Assembly: GCA_949373085.1 (NCBI GenBank)
Contig: CASICJ010000049.1
Coordinates: 1 to 50,658, forward strand
Origin: an uncultured Verrucomicrobiales bacterium
GTDB taxonomy: Bacteria > Verrucomicrobiota > Verrucomicrobiia > Verrucomicrobiales > Akkermansiaceae
Length of the DNA stretch: 50,658 nt
Direction of reading: 5' to 3'
This document shows positions 27,557-36,399 of this stretch, piece by piece. The stretch's first letter is position 1. Each line of letters opens with the position of its first letter. Position numbers and translations under genes: made by a program. The notes beneath the pieces were generated by a model that was given only the letters and a program-made list of their open reading frames with translations, did no database searches and was not told the DNA's origin.

Positions 27557-28132
27557 TCAAGAAAACTCTGATGATTCTTTCGCAGCGAGGCGCTCGGCCA
27601 AATCATCTTGGTAGTCACGGCCCACAATGTATCCAATACAATTAGATGAGCCGCACCGGCAGGGATGGTCCTCATAGCAATCGACGTCGAATCCGTAGTC
27701 AAAAGTAATCTCTTCATCCACTTCGATATCTCTCAAAGCCTGAATGAAAATTCGTTTTCCATCCTGAATCGCTTCGCTATTCGGATCACAAGAATGATTG
27801 ATCAAGCGGGCTGGATTCCATTCAACATTGCCGTCGAGATCCCACTTTTTAGTAAGGTTGAAAATATAAACCGCCGCCGCACCACTTTTCTCATGCTCTT
27901 CAAATTGCTTCAAAGCTCGCTTTTCACTTTCCTCTTTGTTCACACGATTGCCGACGTATTCAATAAAGTATTGCTCTTTCTCGATTGTCTCGATGCAATA
28001 AACACCTTGGCCGTGAATCACGGATCCGCGGACTTCCACAAAGTCGCTCTGACCCCGCCTGCGAAGCTTCTCGATACGACGTTCCTGCTTATCTTCGGAA
28101 TGCTTGTGATCCTTATTTTTATTTTTTCCCAT
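27557..28132 (-). CDS. Bacterial SET-domain protein with post-SET cysteines
   Basis: A protein of 191 residues. After a very basic N-terminus (MGKNKNKDHKHSEDKQERRI) it has all SET methyltransferase blocks: GSVIHGQGVYCIETIEKEQY with the S-adenosylmethionine-binding GxG, RLINHSCDPNSEA with NHSC, and DEEITFDYGFD with the active-site tyrosine. The end reads CRCGSSNCIGYI, a post-SET CxCxxxxC that normally binds zinc with a cysteine from the core. SET proteins methylate lysines of proteins. In bacteria the targets are mostly unknown and could be a nucleoid or ribosomal protein. It lies 50 bases after the start of the thioredoxin-like gene and 18 before the next minus-strand gene, so it may share a transcript with them. 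Confidence 0.9.
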   Translation of the reverse strand: MGKNKNKDHKHSEDKQERRIEKLRRRGQSDFVEVRGSVIHGQGVYCIETIEKEQYFIEYVGNRVNKEESEKRALKQFEEHEKSGAAAVYIFNLTKKWDLDGNVEWNPARLINHSCDPNSEAIQDGKRIFIQALRDIEVDEEITFDYGFDVDCYEDHPCRCGSSNCIGYIVGRDYQDDLAERLAAKESSEFS

Positions 28133-28150
28133 CCTAAATCTAAAGCGAAG

Positions 28151-28825
28151 TTACTTAAGTTCCTCAACCTTGACCTCGGGGAACTGAAATTCCTTATCCT
28201 CCTTCGGAAGAAACTTAAAGATCTTCCTTAGCTGCAGCGCGTTCATACCGTTGCCATTCACGAAGGTCCAACTCTCTTGCCCCTTTGGAGAAATCGCGAT
28301 TTCATATTCCCACTTTCGAAAGCGGCGAAGTTTCGCAGGCTTCTTCGATTGGTCGAGATACTGAAAATCTTTGACCGTCGGAACGAAAACCATCCACTTG
28401 CGATAGCGTGCCACCTTCCTGGGCTTTCCATCCTCCCCCATCACTTTTTCTCCATCTACCAAGAAATCTTCGAAGCCATAATCCACCTCAAACGCAATAT
28501 CAGCCCTACGAGTGATGGCGGCTTGGAAAGTGACTCCGTTCTGTCCCATCTCCTTCATCTGCTTTAAATATTGAGCCTTTAACCTTTTCGGCCCGCCGAA
28601 GGGACGCGCGATCACCTCCAAATATTCAGGATTCATTGAGTCCAAGGCCGCCTGAAAATCCCCGCGGATTGTCTTGTTAACCACTTCCTGAACCGCCGCT
28701 TGCGCTCGCTCTTTTACTTCCATCGGAACGATGTTTCGCTTGGGAACTGTTGAAAGCGGCACGTCATTTCTCTGACAAAACGCATTCATTGTTAGGATGA
28801 ATAAAAGTAAGAGTGGACTTTTCAC
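28151..28825 (-). CDS. Exported protein of unknown function
   Basis: From the GTG at 28825 the protein starts MKSPLLLLFILTMNAFCQRN, a signal peptide, and has 224 residues. It contains NKTIRGDFQAALDSMNPEYL and KRLKAQYLKQMKEMGQ, then a beta-rich stretch RKVARYRKWMVFVPTVKDFQ and WEYEIAISPKGQESWTFVNG, and a lysine-rich end. The shape is like NTF2-type or lumazine-binding folds that carry a small pocket, but I cannot name a family. Longer in-frame starts up to 28942 would put a charged stretch before the signal. It is divergent from parB. Confidence 0.6.
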   Translation of the reverse strand: MKSPLLLLFILTMNAFCQRNDVPLSTVPKRNIVPMEVKERAQAAVQEVVNKTIRGDFQAALDSMNPEYLEVIARPFGGPKRLKAQYLKQMKEMGQNGVTFQAAITRRADIAFEVDYGFEDFLVDGEKVMGEDGKPRKVARYRKWMVFVPTVKDFQYLDQSKKPAKLRRFRKWEYEIAISPKGQESWTFVNGNGMNALQLRKIFKFLPKEDKEFQFPEVKVEELK

Positions 28826-28950
28826 CCCTCTGGGATGCCCTGAGATCCGTGTTACGTCAAGGCTGTGGAGCCAGTCCAGAATTTCGGATAAATTAAGCAT
28901 CGATTCCATTCTTCCTTTTCTCGAAGACCTTGGATATCTCATAACCTGTC

Positions 28951-29835
28951 ATGGCAAAAAAGGCATTAGGAAAAGGACTCGGGGCACTAATTAGGGGCGC
29001 CTCTTCTGACACTGTTCCAAATGCCAAGGTCGAGTTGAGGCCAGGCGAAAGCGTAAGCCAAGTGCCAATCGACGATCTAGTTCCATCCCCCCTCCAGCCG
29101 AGGAAACACTTTGCCGAAGGATCGCTCGACGAGCTCAAGCAATCGATCGAGCAGCTCGGCATTATCCAACCCCTCATAATCCGAAAGGTTGATGGGCAAA
29201 TGGAACTCATCGCCGGTGAGAGACGTTGGCGTGCCTCAAAAATGGTTGGGCTCGCGACCGTCCCCGTTATCGAAAGACCATCGAGCGATCGCGAAGTCCT
29301 CGAGATGGCTTTAATTGAAAACCTGCAACGTCAGGACCTTAATGCTATTGAGGAAGCAGAGGGCTATGTCCGCCTCGCTAAAGATTTTGGGCTTAAGCAG
29401 GAAATAATCGCTAAGCGCGTTGGTAAATCAAGAGCCAGCGTTGCCAACTCGATGCGCCTTCTCGATCTTCAGCCCTCTATCCAGCGGCACCTTGCTGATG
29501 GCCACCTTACCGTCGGTCACGCCAAGGCCATCCTTGGAATCAAAGATCCCAACGAGCAAATTGTGGTTTCTAACCAGATTCTCCGACAAAATATGACGGT
29601 GCGTTCAGCTGAGAAGTTCGTTCAAAATTATCATAAAACCGGACGTAAAAAATCTTCAAGTAAGTCCAAGGTTGTAGATCCCCATATCAACGCAATTCAA
29701 AATCGCCTCCGCGATCACTTCGCCACCCAAACTGTGATTCATCACACCGATAAAAAGGGGCGAATTGAGATCGAATACTACGGCAACGATGACCTCGGGA
29801 GAATCTTGAACCTTCTCGGTCTTGATCTAGACTGA
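28951..29835 (+). CDS. parB: Chromosome-partitioning protein ParB
   Basis: A CTP-dependent DNA clamp that loads at parS sites near the origin and works with ParA. The protein has 294 residues. KKALGKGLGALI at the N-terminus is the ParA-activating motif. VPIDDLVPSPLQPRKHF, ELIAGERRWRASK (the GERRxRA CTP-binding motif) and IENLQRQDLNAIEEAEGY form the clamp core, EIIAKRVGKSRASVANSMRL is the HTH, and a small C-terminal dimerisation part follows. No parA lies next to it, although parA-parB pairing is usual, and no full parS palindrome was found in the window. The next gene follows after four bases. Confidence 0.95.
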   Translation: MAKKALGKGLGALIRGASSDTVPNAKVELRPGESVSQVPIDDLVPSPLQPRKHFAEGSLDELKQSIEQLGIIQPLIIRKVDGQMELIAGERRWRASKMVGLATVPVIERPSSDREVLEMALIENLQRQDLNAIEEAEGYVRLAKDFGLKQEIIAKRVGKSRASVANSMRLLDLQPSIQRHLADGHLTVGHAKAILGIKDPNEQIVVSNQILRQNMTVRSAEKFVQNYHKTGRKKSSSKSKVVDPHINAIQNRLRDHFATQTVIHHTDKKGRIEIEYYGNDDLGRILNLLGLDLD

Positions 29836-29839
29836 TCTC

Positions 29840-30796
29840 GTGATTAAGACCACTTTCGCCAGCGTCATTACCCTTGTTTTTTTGATCGCATGTGGCGAAG
29901 ACGAAAAAGGGCTCACGCCCATCTCCGGAGCTTCGATTACAGGCCCTATTTCAGCGGAGACCATCGGCAAATTCTCCGGTGAAAATGCTTTATCCCACGT
30001 CGAAGCCCTCACCGCATTCGGCCCCCGGCCCATTGGCTCCGAAGCCTACCAATTGAGCCTACAGTATCTCGAAACTAAGCTTGCGCAGTTAGGTTGGAAA
30101 ACTAAGCGCCAGAACTTCACTGGAATCACCCCTATCGGCCCGCAAGAATTCACCAACCTTCTCGCCCGCTATTCACCCGGGCCCGAGCCTGATTGGGACT
30201 CATCAACACCCTTTCTGCTATGCTCCCACCTCGATACCAAGCTATACGCCGAATTTGAATTTCTCGGTGTCAATGACAGCGGATCTTCCACCGGAGTTCT
30301 CGTCGAAATTGCCCGCGTTCTTTCCGAGAAAAACGAAGGAGCCAAAAATGTCGAACTCGTCTTCTTTGACGGCGAAGAAGCCATCCTGAAAAATATTAAT
30401 AGCAAGGACGGTCTTTACGGAAGTCGCTACTACGCCTCTCAACTAGACAAGCGCTTAGTTAAACCCCAGATTGGTATCGTGCTCGACATCGTTGGCGACC
30501 CAAAAATCCCCCTCTTGATCGGCGGAGACACCCACCAAAAACTCAAAAGGCACACCCAGTCGGCAGCATCCAAACTCAGCCTGCAAAACTGGGTCAAGCC
30601 GCACCCCATGACCATCATCGATGATCACGTCCCCCTCATGAACCGCGCCAACCTTTCCGTACTCCACCTCATCGGCAACTTCAGCGAAGCGACCTACTGG
30701 CACCAAAAAGGAGACACCTTGGACAAAATCACCTTCGGCGCCCTCGAAAATACTGGAAAACTTACCCTCCAAGTTCTCCACCAGCTTACCAACTAA
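29840..30796 (+). CDS. M28-family metallopeptidase / glutaminyl cyclase-like lipoprotein
   Basis: A protein of 318 residues starting with GTG four bases after parB. The signal reads MIKTTFASVITLVFLIACGE, a lipoprotein signal. ALTAFGPRPIGSEAYQ, LLCSHLDTKL and FLGVNDSGSSTGVLVEIARV (zinc-binding H and D) are followed by LVFFDGEEAI with the catalytic Glu, and later IIDDHVPLMNRANLSVLHLIG. This order is that of M28 aminopeptidases and of glutaminyl-peptide cyclotransferases, which share the fold. The second metal ligands look intact. The WHQKGDTLDKI block near the end is typical of the cyclotransferase-like branch. The exact substrate is open. Confidence 0.85.
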   Translation: MIKTTFASVITLVFLIACGEDEKGLTPISGASITGPISAETIGKFSGENALSHVEALTAFGPRPIGSEAYQLSLQYLETKLAQLGWKTKRQNFTGITPIGPQEFTNLLARYSPGPEPDWDSSTPFLLCSHLDTKLYAEFEFLGVNDSGSSTGVLVEIARVLSEKNEGAKNVELVFFDGEEAILKNINSKDGLYGSRYYASQLDKRLVKPQIGIVLDIVGDPKIPLLIGGDTHQKLKRHTQSAASKLSLQNWVKPHPMTIIDDHVPLMNRANLSVLHLIGNFSEATYWHQKGDTLDKITFGALENTGKLTLQVLHQLTN

Positions 30797-30925
30797 AAGA
30801 CAATCAAGATGGGGCCGAGAGCAAATTCCGCTTTGCGCCTATTCCTGGATACAATTTCCCAAGCATAAAGAAAAGGATTTCAAAACCGGTTGCACGCGCA
30901 GAAAACACTGTTTATTCTGTGAGGG

Positions 30926-31405
30926 ATGAGACTTGTTTTCTTCCTTCCCTTTCTCGCGCTCTTTACGGCGAGCTGCACCAGTTCGCAGACTCCAAAAGCT
31001 CGCATCGCGAAAAACCCCAAAATCTTCCGTGCCCTAGAGCCGGAACAACAATCTCTCATCGAAGTTGGTAAAATCCAAAATGGAATGACTCCCGCTGCAG
31101 TCTTTCTTGCTTGGGGAAGTCCTGACCGTGAGGCAGAGGGTGAGAAAAATGGTAACCGCTACGAGCAATGGATCTACAATAGCCTCTCACCGGTTGTTGT
31201 GCAATCGACCTGGGGCGGCTGGAGTGGACGAGGCTGGGGTCCTGGTTGGGGCGTCCGTAGGAGTGGAATCGCTGGTCCCGGTTGGGGCCCTTGGGGATGG
31301 AATGGTGGTATGGGAACGAATGTCGCCTATATCCCTAGTGCTTCTTCCTGGGTGAAATTCATCAACGGAAAAGTCGAGAGCTGGCAGCGGGGGCGTCCGG
31401 AATAA
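30926..31405 (+). CDS. Small lipoprotein, unknown function
   Basis: A protein of 159 residues with lipoprotein signal MRLVFFLPFLALFTASCTSS. The section VGKIQNGMTPAAVFLAWGSP followed by RYEQWIYN resembles SmpA/OmlA-type small domains, in which a 'G.....V...G.P' block is conserved. The C-terminal third is very rich in Gly and Trp (about 31205-31310), then the protein closes with VKFINGKVESW. It stands alone between the M28 gene and the convergent rsgA. Confidence 0.7.
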   Translation: MRLVFFLPFLALFTASCTSSQTPKARIAKNPKIFRALEPEQQSLIEVGKIQNGMTPAAVFLAWGSPDREAEGEKNGNRYEQWIYNSLSPVVVQSTWGGWSGRGWGPGWGVRRSGIAGPGWGPWGWNGGMGTNVAYIPSASSWVKFINGKVESWQRGRPE

Positions 31406-31414
31406 GCGCAACTC

Positions 31415-32521
31415 TCAAAGCTCTCCACGCTCCTCTTTCTCGAGCTCAATGCGGTCGTCGCGATTCCGGGCCTTTACGCGGGTATTCCTCTTGCTCCAGC
31501 GTTCAACAATCATTTGTCGCTTCTTGCGGCGAAAGTTAAGTTCCTCGATTTCTTCATCGAGGCGCAAAAAACCCTGATAGCGAGCCGGGTCCAAACCACC
31601 CGCTTTCACGGCGATTTCGATCGCGCATCCTTTATCACCCTGATGCTTGCAATCGCGAAACTTACACTGATTCGTCAACTCCTCAACATCCGCAAAACTA
31701 TCACGCAGGGTATCCTCGTCCGTCCACATCTGGACTTCCCGTATCCCTGGGTTGTCAACCAACATTCCCCCTGCTTCCAGGACTACCAATTCCCGCGCCA
31801 CAGTCGTATGCCGCCCTTTTCCCGTAACTTCGTTTACCTCGCCGGTCCACAACCACTCCTCGCCGAGCAATTGATTCACTAGTGTTGATTTTCCCACTCC
31901 GCTGGAACCTACCAAAGTGAGAGTGATCCCAGTTTTGAGGTAAGATTTCAGAACCTCCAAACCCTCGTGACGCGTGGCACTGGTCACATAAACTTCCGAA
32001 TTTGGAGCTAATTCCTGAATCTCTTGGCTGGCTTTTTCATTCACCTTCGCCTCGAAGAGATCAGACTTATTCACTAATACCACGCAACGCGCGCCGCTTT
32101 TTTGAATAATCGTAAAGTAACGCTCCATGCGCCGGAGGTTGAAATCAGATCCCGCATCAGTCACCACAACTACGATGTCGACATTTGCCGCCATCACCTG
32201 CTCTTCGCTACTCTTACCGGGAGCTTTTCTCGAAAAACAGGTCTTCCGGGGAAAGCGAGCACGAATAATGTGCTCATCATTCTCACCCGCACCCAACTCG
32301 ATAGCGACCCAATCACCCACCGCAGGAAGTTCGGCATCGCAGGAAGCATTATGCCAAACCTTACCTCCGACCACACAATCAACTTCCTCGGCATTATCAA
32401 GTAGAGCCGAAAAATTAATCTTCGTCTCCCGAATCAACCGGCCAGGTACCCAACTATCCTTCGAGGCCTCATTAAAGGCCTTTTCAAAGTCGTCATTCCA
32501 TCCGAGATCACGCAGCGTCAT
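31415..32521 (-). CDS. rsgA: Ribosome small-subunit GTPase RsgA
   Basis: A circularly permuted GTPase that checks late 30S maturation. The order of motifs is permuted as in the family: CVVLVNKSDLFE (G4), YVTSATRHEGLE (G5 side), LTLVGSSGVGKSTLVNQLLG (G1), GKGRHTTVA (G2) and MLVDNPGIREVQ (G3). The zinc site CKFRDCKHQGDKGC follows. An OB-fold N-terminus (LPAVGDWVAIEL) precedes the GTPase. The last 50 residues are a very charged helical tail. The ATG at 32521 is preferred to the TTG at 32536. Length is 368 residues. Confidence 0.95.
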   Translation of the reverse strand: MTLRDLGWNDDFEKAFNEASKDSWVPGRLIRETKINFSALLDNAEEVDCVVGGKVWHNASCDAELPAVGDWVAIELGAGENDEHIIRARFPRKTCFSRKAPGKSSEEQVMAANVDIVVVVTDAGSDFNLRRMERYFTIIQKSGARCVVLVNKSDLFEAKVNEKASQEIQELAPNSEVYVTSATRHEGLEVLKSYLKTGITLTLVGSSGVGKSTLVNQLLGEEWLWTGEVNEVTGKGRHTTVARELVVLEAGGMLVDNPGIREVQMWTDEDTLRDSFADVEELTNQCKFRDCKHQGDKGCAIEIAVKAGGLDPARYQGFLRLDEEIEELNFRRKKRQMIVERWSKRNTRVKARNRDDRIELEKEERGEL

Positions 32522-32624
32522 CGCGCACCAGTTCAAACCGGAATCGCCTCGAGAAAAAGTTTCATTTTCCAGTCCTGCAAATCACTGCTATGGCTCTGGT
32601 GTGGGATACAGTGATCGTGAATAC

Positions 32625-33491
32625 ATGCAACCTGACTATCAATCAGGACCGCCACGCATGCCCGGCCCCTTCGAAGGGGCCCCGGTCAGCAAATGGCTTC
32701 TCATCATTAATGTTACCATTTTATTCTTACAAATTCTTCTGACTGGCCCAGGCGAACGATTACAAGAATCTGCATTTTACAAATTTGGTAGCTTTAGCAT
32801 ACAAGACGGAATCTATGGATTTCAGGTCTGGCGTCTCATCACTTTTCAATTTCTCCACGCAGGATTCGGACACCTCTTCGCTAATTGCCTCGGGCTCCTC
32901 TTCTTCGGTCCGCACATTGAACGATGGATGACCAGCCGGGCCTATTTAACCTTCTACCTCCTTTGTGGAGTGGCCGGAGCCCTCTTTTACACTCTGCTCT
33001 TCTTCTTACCCGGATTTTTTGACGCCTACACCCCGGCCGTTCAAATGGTAGGAGCCTCGGCCGGCTTATTTGGGATACTAGCTGCTTTCTATTTCATCGC
33101 ACCTGACGCCCGGATCCTCCTCTTTTTCGTCATCCCAATCAAAATGCGAACCTTCGCGATCGGTTATCTCATTATCGAATCCTTGGCTGTCATTTTTAAT
33201 TGGCATAATGCCGGAGGAAGCGCCGGTCACCTTGGCGGAGCGATCTTCGGATTCGCGGTCCTCAAGTTCCCCCCCCTTAAGGAATTTGTAATTAACCTTT
33301 CCCGGGCCAGAACTGGCACAGCCAGAAAAATTACCCGAAAGACCCGTGACGCCACTGTAGTTCGCGAAAGTAATCACTCTCCTCTAGAGCTGACCAAGGA
33401 AGTCGATCGAATCCTCGATAAAATTAGTGCTCAGGGCATCCAATCCCTGACCAGGAGGGAAAAAGAGATTCTCGACAAAGCCCGACGCTAG
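32625..33491 (+). CDS. Rhomboid-family intramembrane serine protease
   Basis: An integral membrane protease of 288 residues that cleaves within membrane helices. Six or so membrane segments are visible, with LITFQFLHAGFGHLFANCLG (conserved H and N), MVGASAGLFGILAAF (the GxSx catalytic serine) and GGSAGHLGGAIFGF (catalytic His). A soluble C-terminal tail of about 90 residues ends in the short helix TRREKEILDKARR, common in PVC rhomboids. Open codons extend far upstream across the rsgA start, but they are antisense shadow; the ATG at 32625 fits. Its stop overlaps the mazG start. Confidence 0.92.
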   Translation: MQPDYQSGPPRMPGPFEGAPVSKWLLIINVTILFLQILLTGPGERLQESAFYKFGSFSIQDGIYGFQVWRLITFQFLHAGFGHLFANCLGLLFFGPHIERWMTSRAYLTFYLLCGVAGALFYTLLFFLPGFFDAYTPAVQMVGASAGLFGILAAFYFIAPDARILLFFVIPIKMRTFAIGYLIIESLAVIFNWHNAGGSAGHLGGAIFGFAVLKFPPLKEFVINLSRARTGTARKITRKTRDATVVRESNHSPLELTKEVDRILDKISAQGIQSLTRREKEILDKARR

Positions 33492-34306
33492 TGATGACAG
33501 ACGACGAAATGATCAATTGCGCTGAGCCCAGCCGCCAAATCGAACGGCTTCGCGCCATCATGCACCGGCTTCGCGCTCCCGGCGGTTGCCCTTGGGACGC
33601 AGAACAATCCCACGAATCACTTGTTTCAAACCTCATCGAGGAAACTTACGAAACCGTCGCAGCTATTCGCGCCAACGATCAGGAAAATCTGCAGGAAGAA
33701 CTTGGTGACCTCCTCCTACAGGTCGTCTTTCATGCCGAGCTTGCCGAAGAAGAAAAACATTTCGACCTCGATGAGATTGCACGAGGCATCAGCGAAAAGT
33801 TGGTCCGCCGTCACCCCCATGTCTATGGCGATTCAAACGTCGGTGGAACCGATGGCGTCCTCGCTCAATGGGAAGACATCAAACGTGCCGAAAAAGGCCA
33901 CGAAGAAAAGCCCTACCTCCACGGGGTCGGCAAAGGGCTTCCGGCCCTCTTGAAAGCAGCCAAAATCCAGAAGAAAGCCAGTAAAGTGGGCTTCGACTGG
34001 CCGGACACCACAGGCATCGCAGAGAAAATCGACGAAGAACTCGCCGAAGTTCGAGAGGAACTAGCGAAACACGGAAAAGGGGCTCCTGCCTCTAGGGAAC
34101 TCCAGGCCGAAATTGGCGATCTTCTCTTCATTGTCACAAACTTAGCCCGCAAGCTCGAGGTCGACCCTGAAGTAGCACTCGAAAGTACAAACGAGAAATT
34201 CCTTCACCGGTTCAAACAGATCGAAAAAGGCCTTAAAAGAGACCAAGTAACTTTGGAAGAAGCGACTCTCGAACAAATGGATGCTCACTGGAACGCCGCG
34301 AAATAA
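33491..34306 (+). CDS. mazG: Nucleoside triphosphate pyrophosphohydrolase MazG
   Basis: A 271-residue all-alpha NTP pyrophosphatase that removes aberrant nucleotides. RLRAPGGCPWDAEQSHESL, NLIEETYETVAAI (EExxE) and EELGDLLLQVVFHAELAEE (ExxD) are the MazG active-site motifs of the first domain. A second, partly degenerate repeat follows (KVGFDWPDTTGIAEKIDEEL, LQAEIGDLLFIVTNLARKL). The GTG at 33491 overlaps the rhomboid stop, with an ATG immediately after, so the two genes are coupled. Confidence 0.95.
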   Translation: MMTDDEMINCAEPSRQIERLRAIMHRLRAPGGCPWDAEQSHESLVSNLIEETYETVAAIRANDQENLQEELGDLLLQVVFHAELAEEEKHFDLDEIARGISEKLVRRHPHVYGDSNVGGTDGVLAQWEDIKRAEKGHEEKPYLHGVGKGLPALLKAAKIQKKASKVGFDWPDTTGIAEKIDEELAEVREELAKHGKGAPASRELQAEIGDLLFIVTNLARKLEVDPEVALESTNEKFLHRFKQIEKGLKRDQVTLEEATLEQMDAHWNAAK

Positions 34307-34466
34307 AATGAATGACACACATATGTGTTTCACGGTTTTCCCGTCGCGCTTCTCATCAACGCTTCACCCTTTTGATCGTGCTCTTTTAGCTACGCGAATA
34401 AACACTTTCTGTGACTGACGAAGGAAAATCATTGCCCTTCCCGCAGCTCTCCCTTACCTCTCTTTC

Positions 34467-34556
34467 GTCAGGAGCCCCGGAGTGAAGGCTTGTGGACCCG
34501 GTCAGGACGGAAACGTAGCAGCCGCAGCTTGTCCCTCATTGCCGTGGCTTCCTGGC
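34467..34556 (+). ncRNA. ffs: Bacterial signal recognition particle RNA (small type)
   Basis: Folds as a single rod of about 90 nucleotides. The outer arms GTCAGGAGCC and GGCTTCCTGGC pair. The inner part carries the universal SRP domain IV: TCAGG on the left, a stem ACG-GAAA-CGT with GNRA tetraloop, then AGCAGCC on the right, which form the symmetric and asymmetric loops bound by Ffh. Flanking stems (AGTGA with TCATT) are also complementary. It lies alone between mazG and the aldo/keto reductase gene. T-rich sequence follows immediately. The rest of the 330-base gap shows nothing else. Confidence 0.88.
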
Positions 34557-34642
34557 ATTTTTCATTTTAGGCTAACCTACTTTACTTTCAGTGGCTTTTT
34601 TATTGGCCGGAGGCACTTCTCCTTTCCTAAGCTCTTGGTGAC

Positions 34643-35608
34643 ATGTCAGCCCACCTCTTTCCCGATGGCTCCGCCCTACCTTCTCCCGGTCTTGGCACTT
34701 GGAAAATCACGGAAGAACTCACCCCGCAAATCGTCCATCAAGCAATTGAGCTCGGATACCGACACCTCGACTGCGCTGCCGACTATGGCAATGAAGCCCT
34801 CGTTGGAAAAGGAATCGCCTCCGCCATCAAAGCCGGACTGTGCACCCGCGACGATCTCTGGGTCACCGGAAAACTGTGGAACACCTACCACGAACCCCAA
34901 CATGTCCGCTCCGCTTGCGAAAAAACCCTTAATGATCTGGGGCTCGAACAACTCGACCTCTTTCTCATCCACTTCCCCATCGCGCTCGAATTCGTTCCTT
35001 TCGAAAAAATGTATCCTCCTGGCTGGACCGCCGGAGGCGAAACCATGAAGCCAGTATCCGTATCTTTCTACGACACATGGCGTGCTATGGAAGAACTCGT
35101 CGACTCCGGCCTCACCAAACGAATAGGAGTTTCTAATATCGGTACCACCATGCTTCGTGAGGTTCTTGCATACGCCCGTATCAAGCCAGCCGTCCTACAA
35201 GTCGAAATGCATCCCTACCTTTGCCAGGAAAACCTCCTCCGTTTCTGTCAGGAACAGGACGTCGCGGTCACCGCCTTCTCGCCCTTCGGAGCAGACTCCT
35301 ATCTCCCCCTTGGCATGGCCGAGGAACACGAGCGTATACTCTCCCACTCGGTCCTCGAAGAAATCGCGAAGACCCATGGCAAATCAACCGCTCAAGTCGC
35401 CCTTCGCTGGGCCATGCAACGTGGCACTATTCCCATTCCCAAAACACAATCACCCGACCACTTACGCGAAAATTTTGATCTTTTCGAATTCACTCTTACC
35501 TCCGAAGAACTCAACACGATCTCTGCTCTCGACCAGCACAAACGATTTAACGATCCCGCCGTCTTCGGAGAACAAGCCTTCAACACTTTCTTCCCAATCT
35601 TTGACTAA
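34643..35608 (+). CDS. Aldo/keto reductase
   Basis: An NADPH-dependent reductase of 321 residues with the AKR TIM barrel. Catalytic residues appear in order: YRHLDCAADYGNEALVGKGI (Asp and Tyr), DDLWVTGKLWNTYH (Lys) and LDLFLIHFPIALEF (His). RIGVSNIGTTMLREVL, PYLCQENLLRFCQEQDVAVT and PIPKTQSPDHLRENFDLFEF are standard cofactor-binding blocks. The length and the inserted WTAGGE loop fit the xylose reductase-like AKR branch, but the substrate cannot be read from sequence. The next gene begins one base after the stop. Confidence 0.92.
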   Translation: MSAHLFPDGSALPSPGLGTWKITEELTPQIVHQAIELGYRHLDCAADYGNEALVGKGIASAIKAGLCTRDDLWVTGKLWNTYHEPQHVRSACEKTLNDLGLEQLDLFLIHFPIALEFVPFEKMYPPGWTAGGETMKPVSVSFYDTWRAMEELVDSGLTKRIGVSNIGTTMLREVLAYARIKPAVLQVEMHPYLCQENLLRFCQEQDVAVTAFSPFGADSYLPLGMAEEHERILSHSVLEEIAKTHGKSTAQVALRWAMQRGTIPIPKTQSPDHLRENFDLFEFTLTSEELNTISALDQHKRFNDPAVFGEQAFNTFFPIFD

Positions 35609-36316
35609 ATGAAATCACTCACAGGAAAAACAGCCCTCGTTACCGGAGGTGGAAGCGGAGTTGGGTTAGGCACGGCAAAGGCCCTCGCTGAAGCTGGAGC
35701 TACCGTAACCATCTGCGGTCGCAATCTTGAAAAGCTCGAAGCAGTCGCCGGAGATAAACTTTCCGCACGCAAGTGCGACATCTCAAAGCGAGAAGAAGTT
35801 GATGCACTCATTTCCAAAATTGGCGCGCCCGATATCCTTGTCAACTCGGCCGGAGTGAACATTGTAAAACGCAAGGTCAGCGAAATTGACCCTGCGGACT
35901 TTGATAAGCTACTCGCTATCAACTGCACTGGCTTTTTTAACCTCATTCACGCCGCCCTTCCTGCGATGCGCGAACGGCAGGATGGCCTCGTTTTTAATAT
36001 CTCTTCAATCGCAGGAAAACGTGCTTACCCCCTTGCCGGCATGGCCTATGCCACTTCCAAGTTTGGTGTCTCTGGCATGGCTTCTGCCATCAACGCCGAG
36101 GAAGCTAGAAATGGTATCCGTATTACCAGCATCTTTCCTGGTGAGATCAACACCCCTATCCTAGACGAACGCCCAGTCAAAGTCCCGGACGAACAAAAAT
36201 CCCGCATGGTGCACCCCGAGGATATTGCCTCCCTTATTGTCGCAATCGCTCAGCTCCCGCAACACGTTGTCGTCCCCGAATTGATTATTAAACCCACCTA
36301 TCAGGAATTCATCTAA
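35609..36316 (+). CDS. Short-chain dehydrogenase/reductase
   Basis: A protein of 235 residues with the classic SDR Rossmann fold: LVTGGGSGVGLGTAKALAEA (TGxxxGxG), PDILVNSAGVNIVKRK (the NSAG variant of NNAG), FNISSIAGKRAYPLAGMAY with the catalytic serine, and YATSKFG with the YxxxK pair. The end VVVPELIIKPTYQEFI follows the usual substrate loop. It begins directly after the aldo/keto reductase stop, so both are one transcript and may act on related carbonyl substrates. Confidence 0.93.
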   Translation: MKSLTGKTALVTGGGSGVGLGTAKALAEAGATVTICGRNLEKLEAVAGDKLSARKCDISKREEVDALISKIGAPDILVNSAGVNIVKRKVSEIDPADFDKLLAINCTGFFNLIHAALPAMRERQDGLVFNISSIAGKRAYPLAGMAYATSKFGVSGMASAINAEEARNGIRITSIFPGEINTPILDERPVKVPDEQKSRMVHPEDIASLIVAIAQLPQHVVVPELIIKPTYQEFI

Positions 36317-36399
36317 ACAGCCGGCTAGAATAACCACAGAAAGCAAAGGGCCCGCAAGCTTGGCTCCAATTGCTACGGCCATCCTCACAGCTCCAAGCC

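Noticed and set aside
32127..32624. N-terminal extension of the rhomboid gene
   Set aside because: It is antisense to the conserved rsgA 5' region and has no protein-like pattern.
34326..34341. Possible parS site
   Set aside because: Only the left half (TGTTTCACG) matches the 16-base palindrome; the right half does not.
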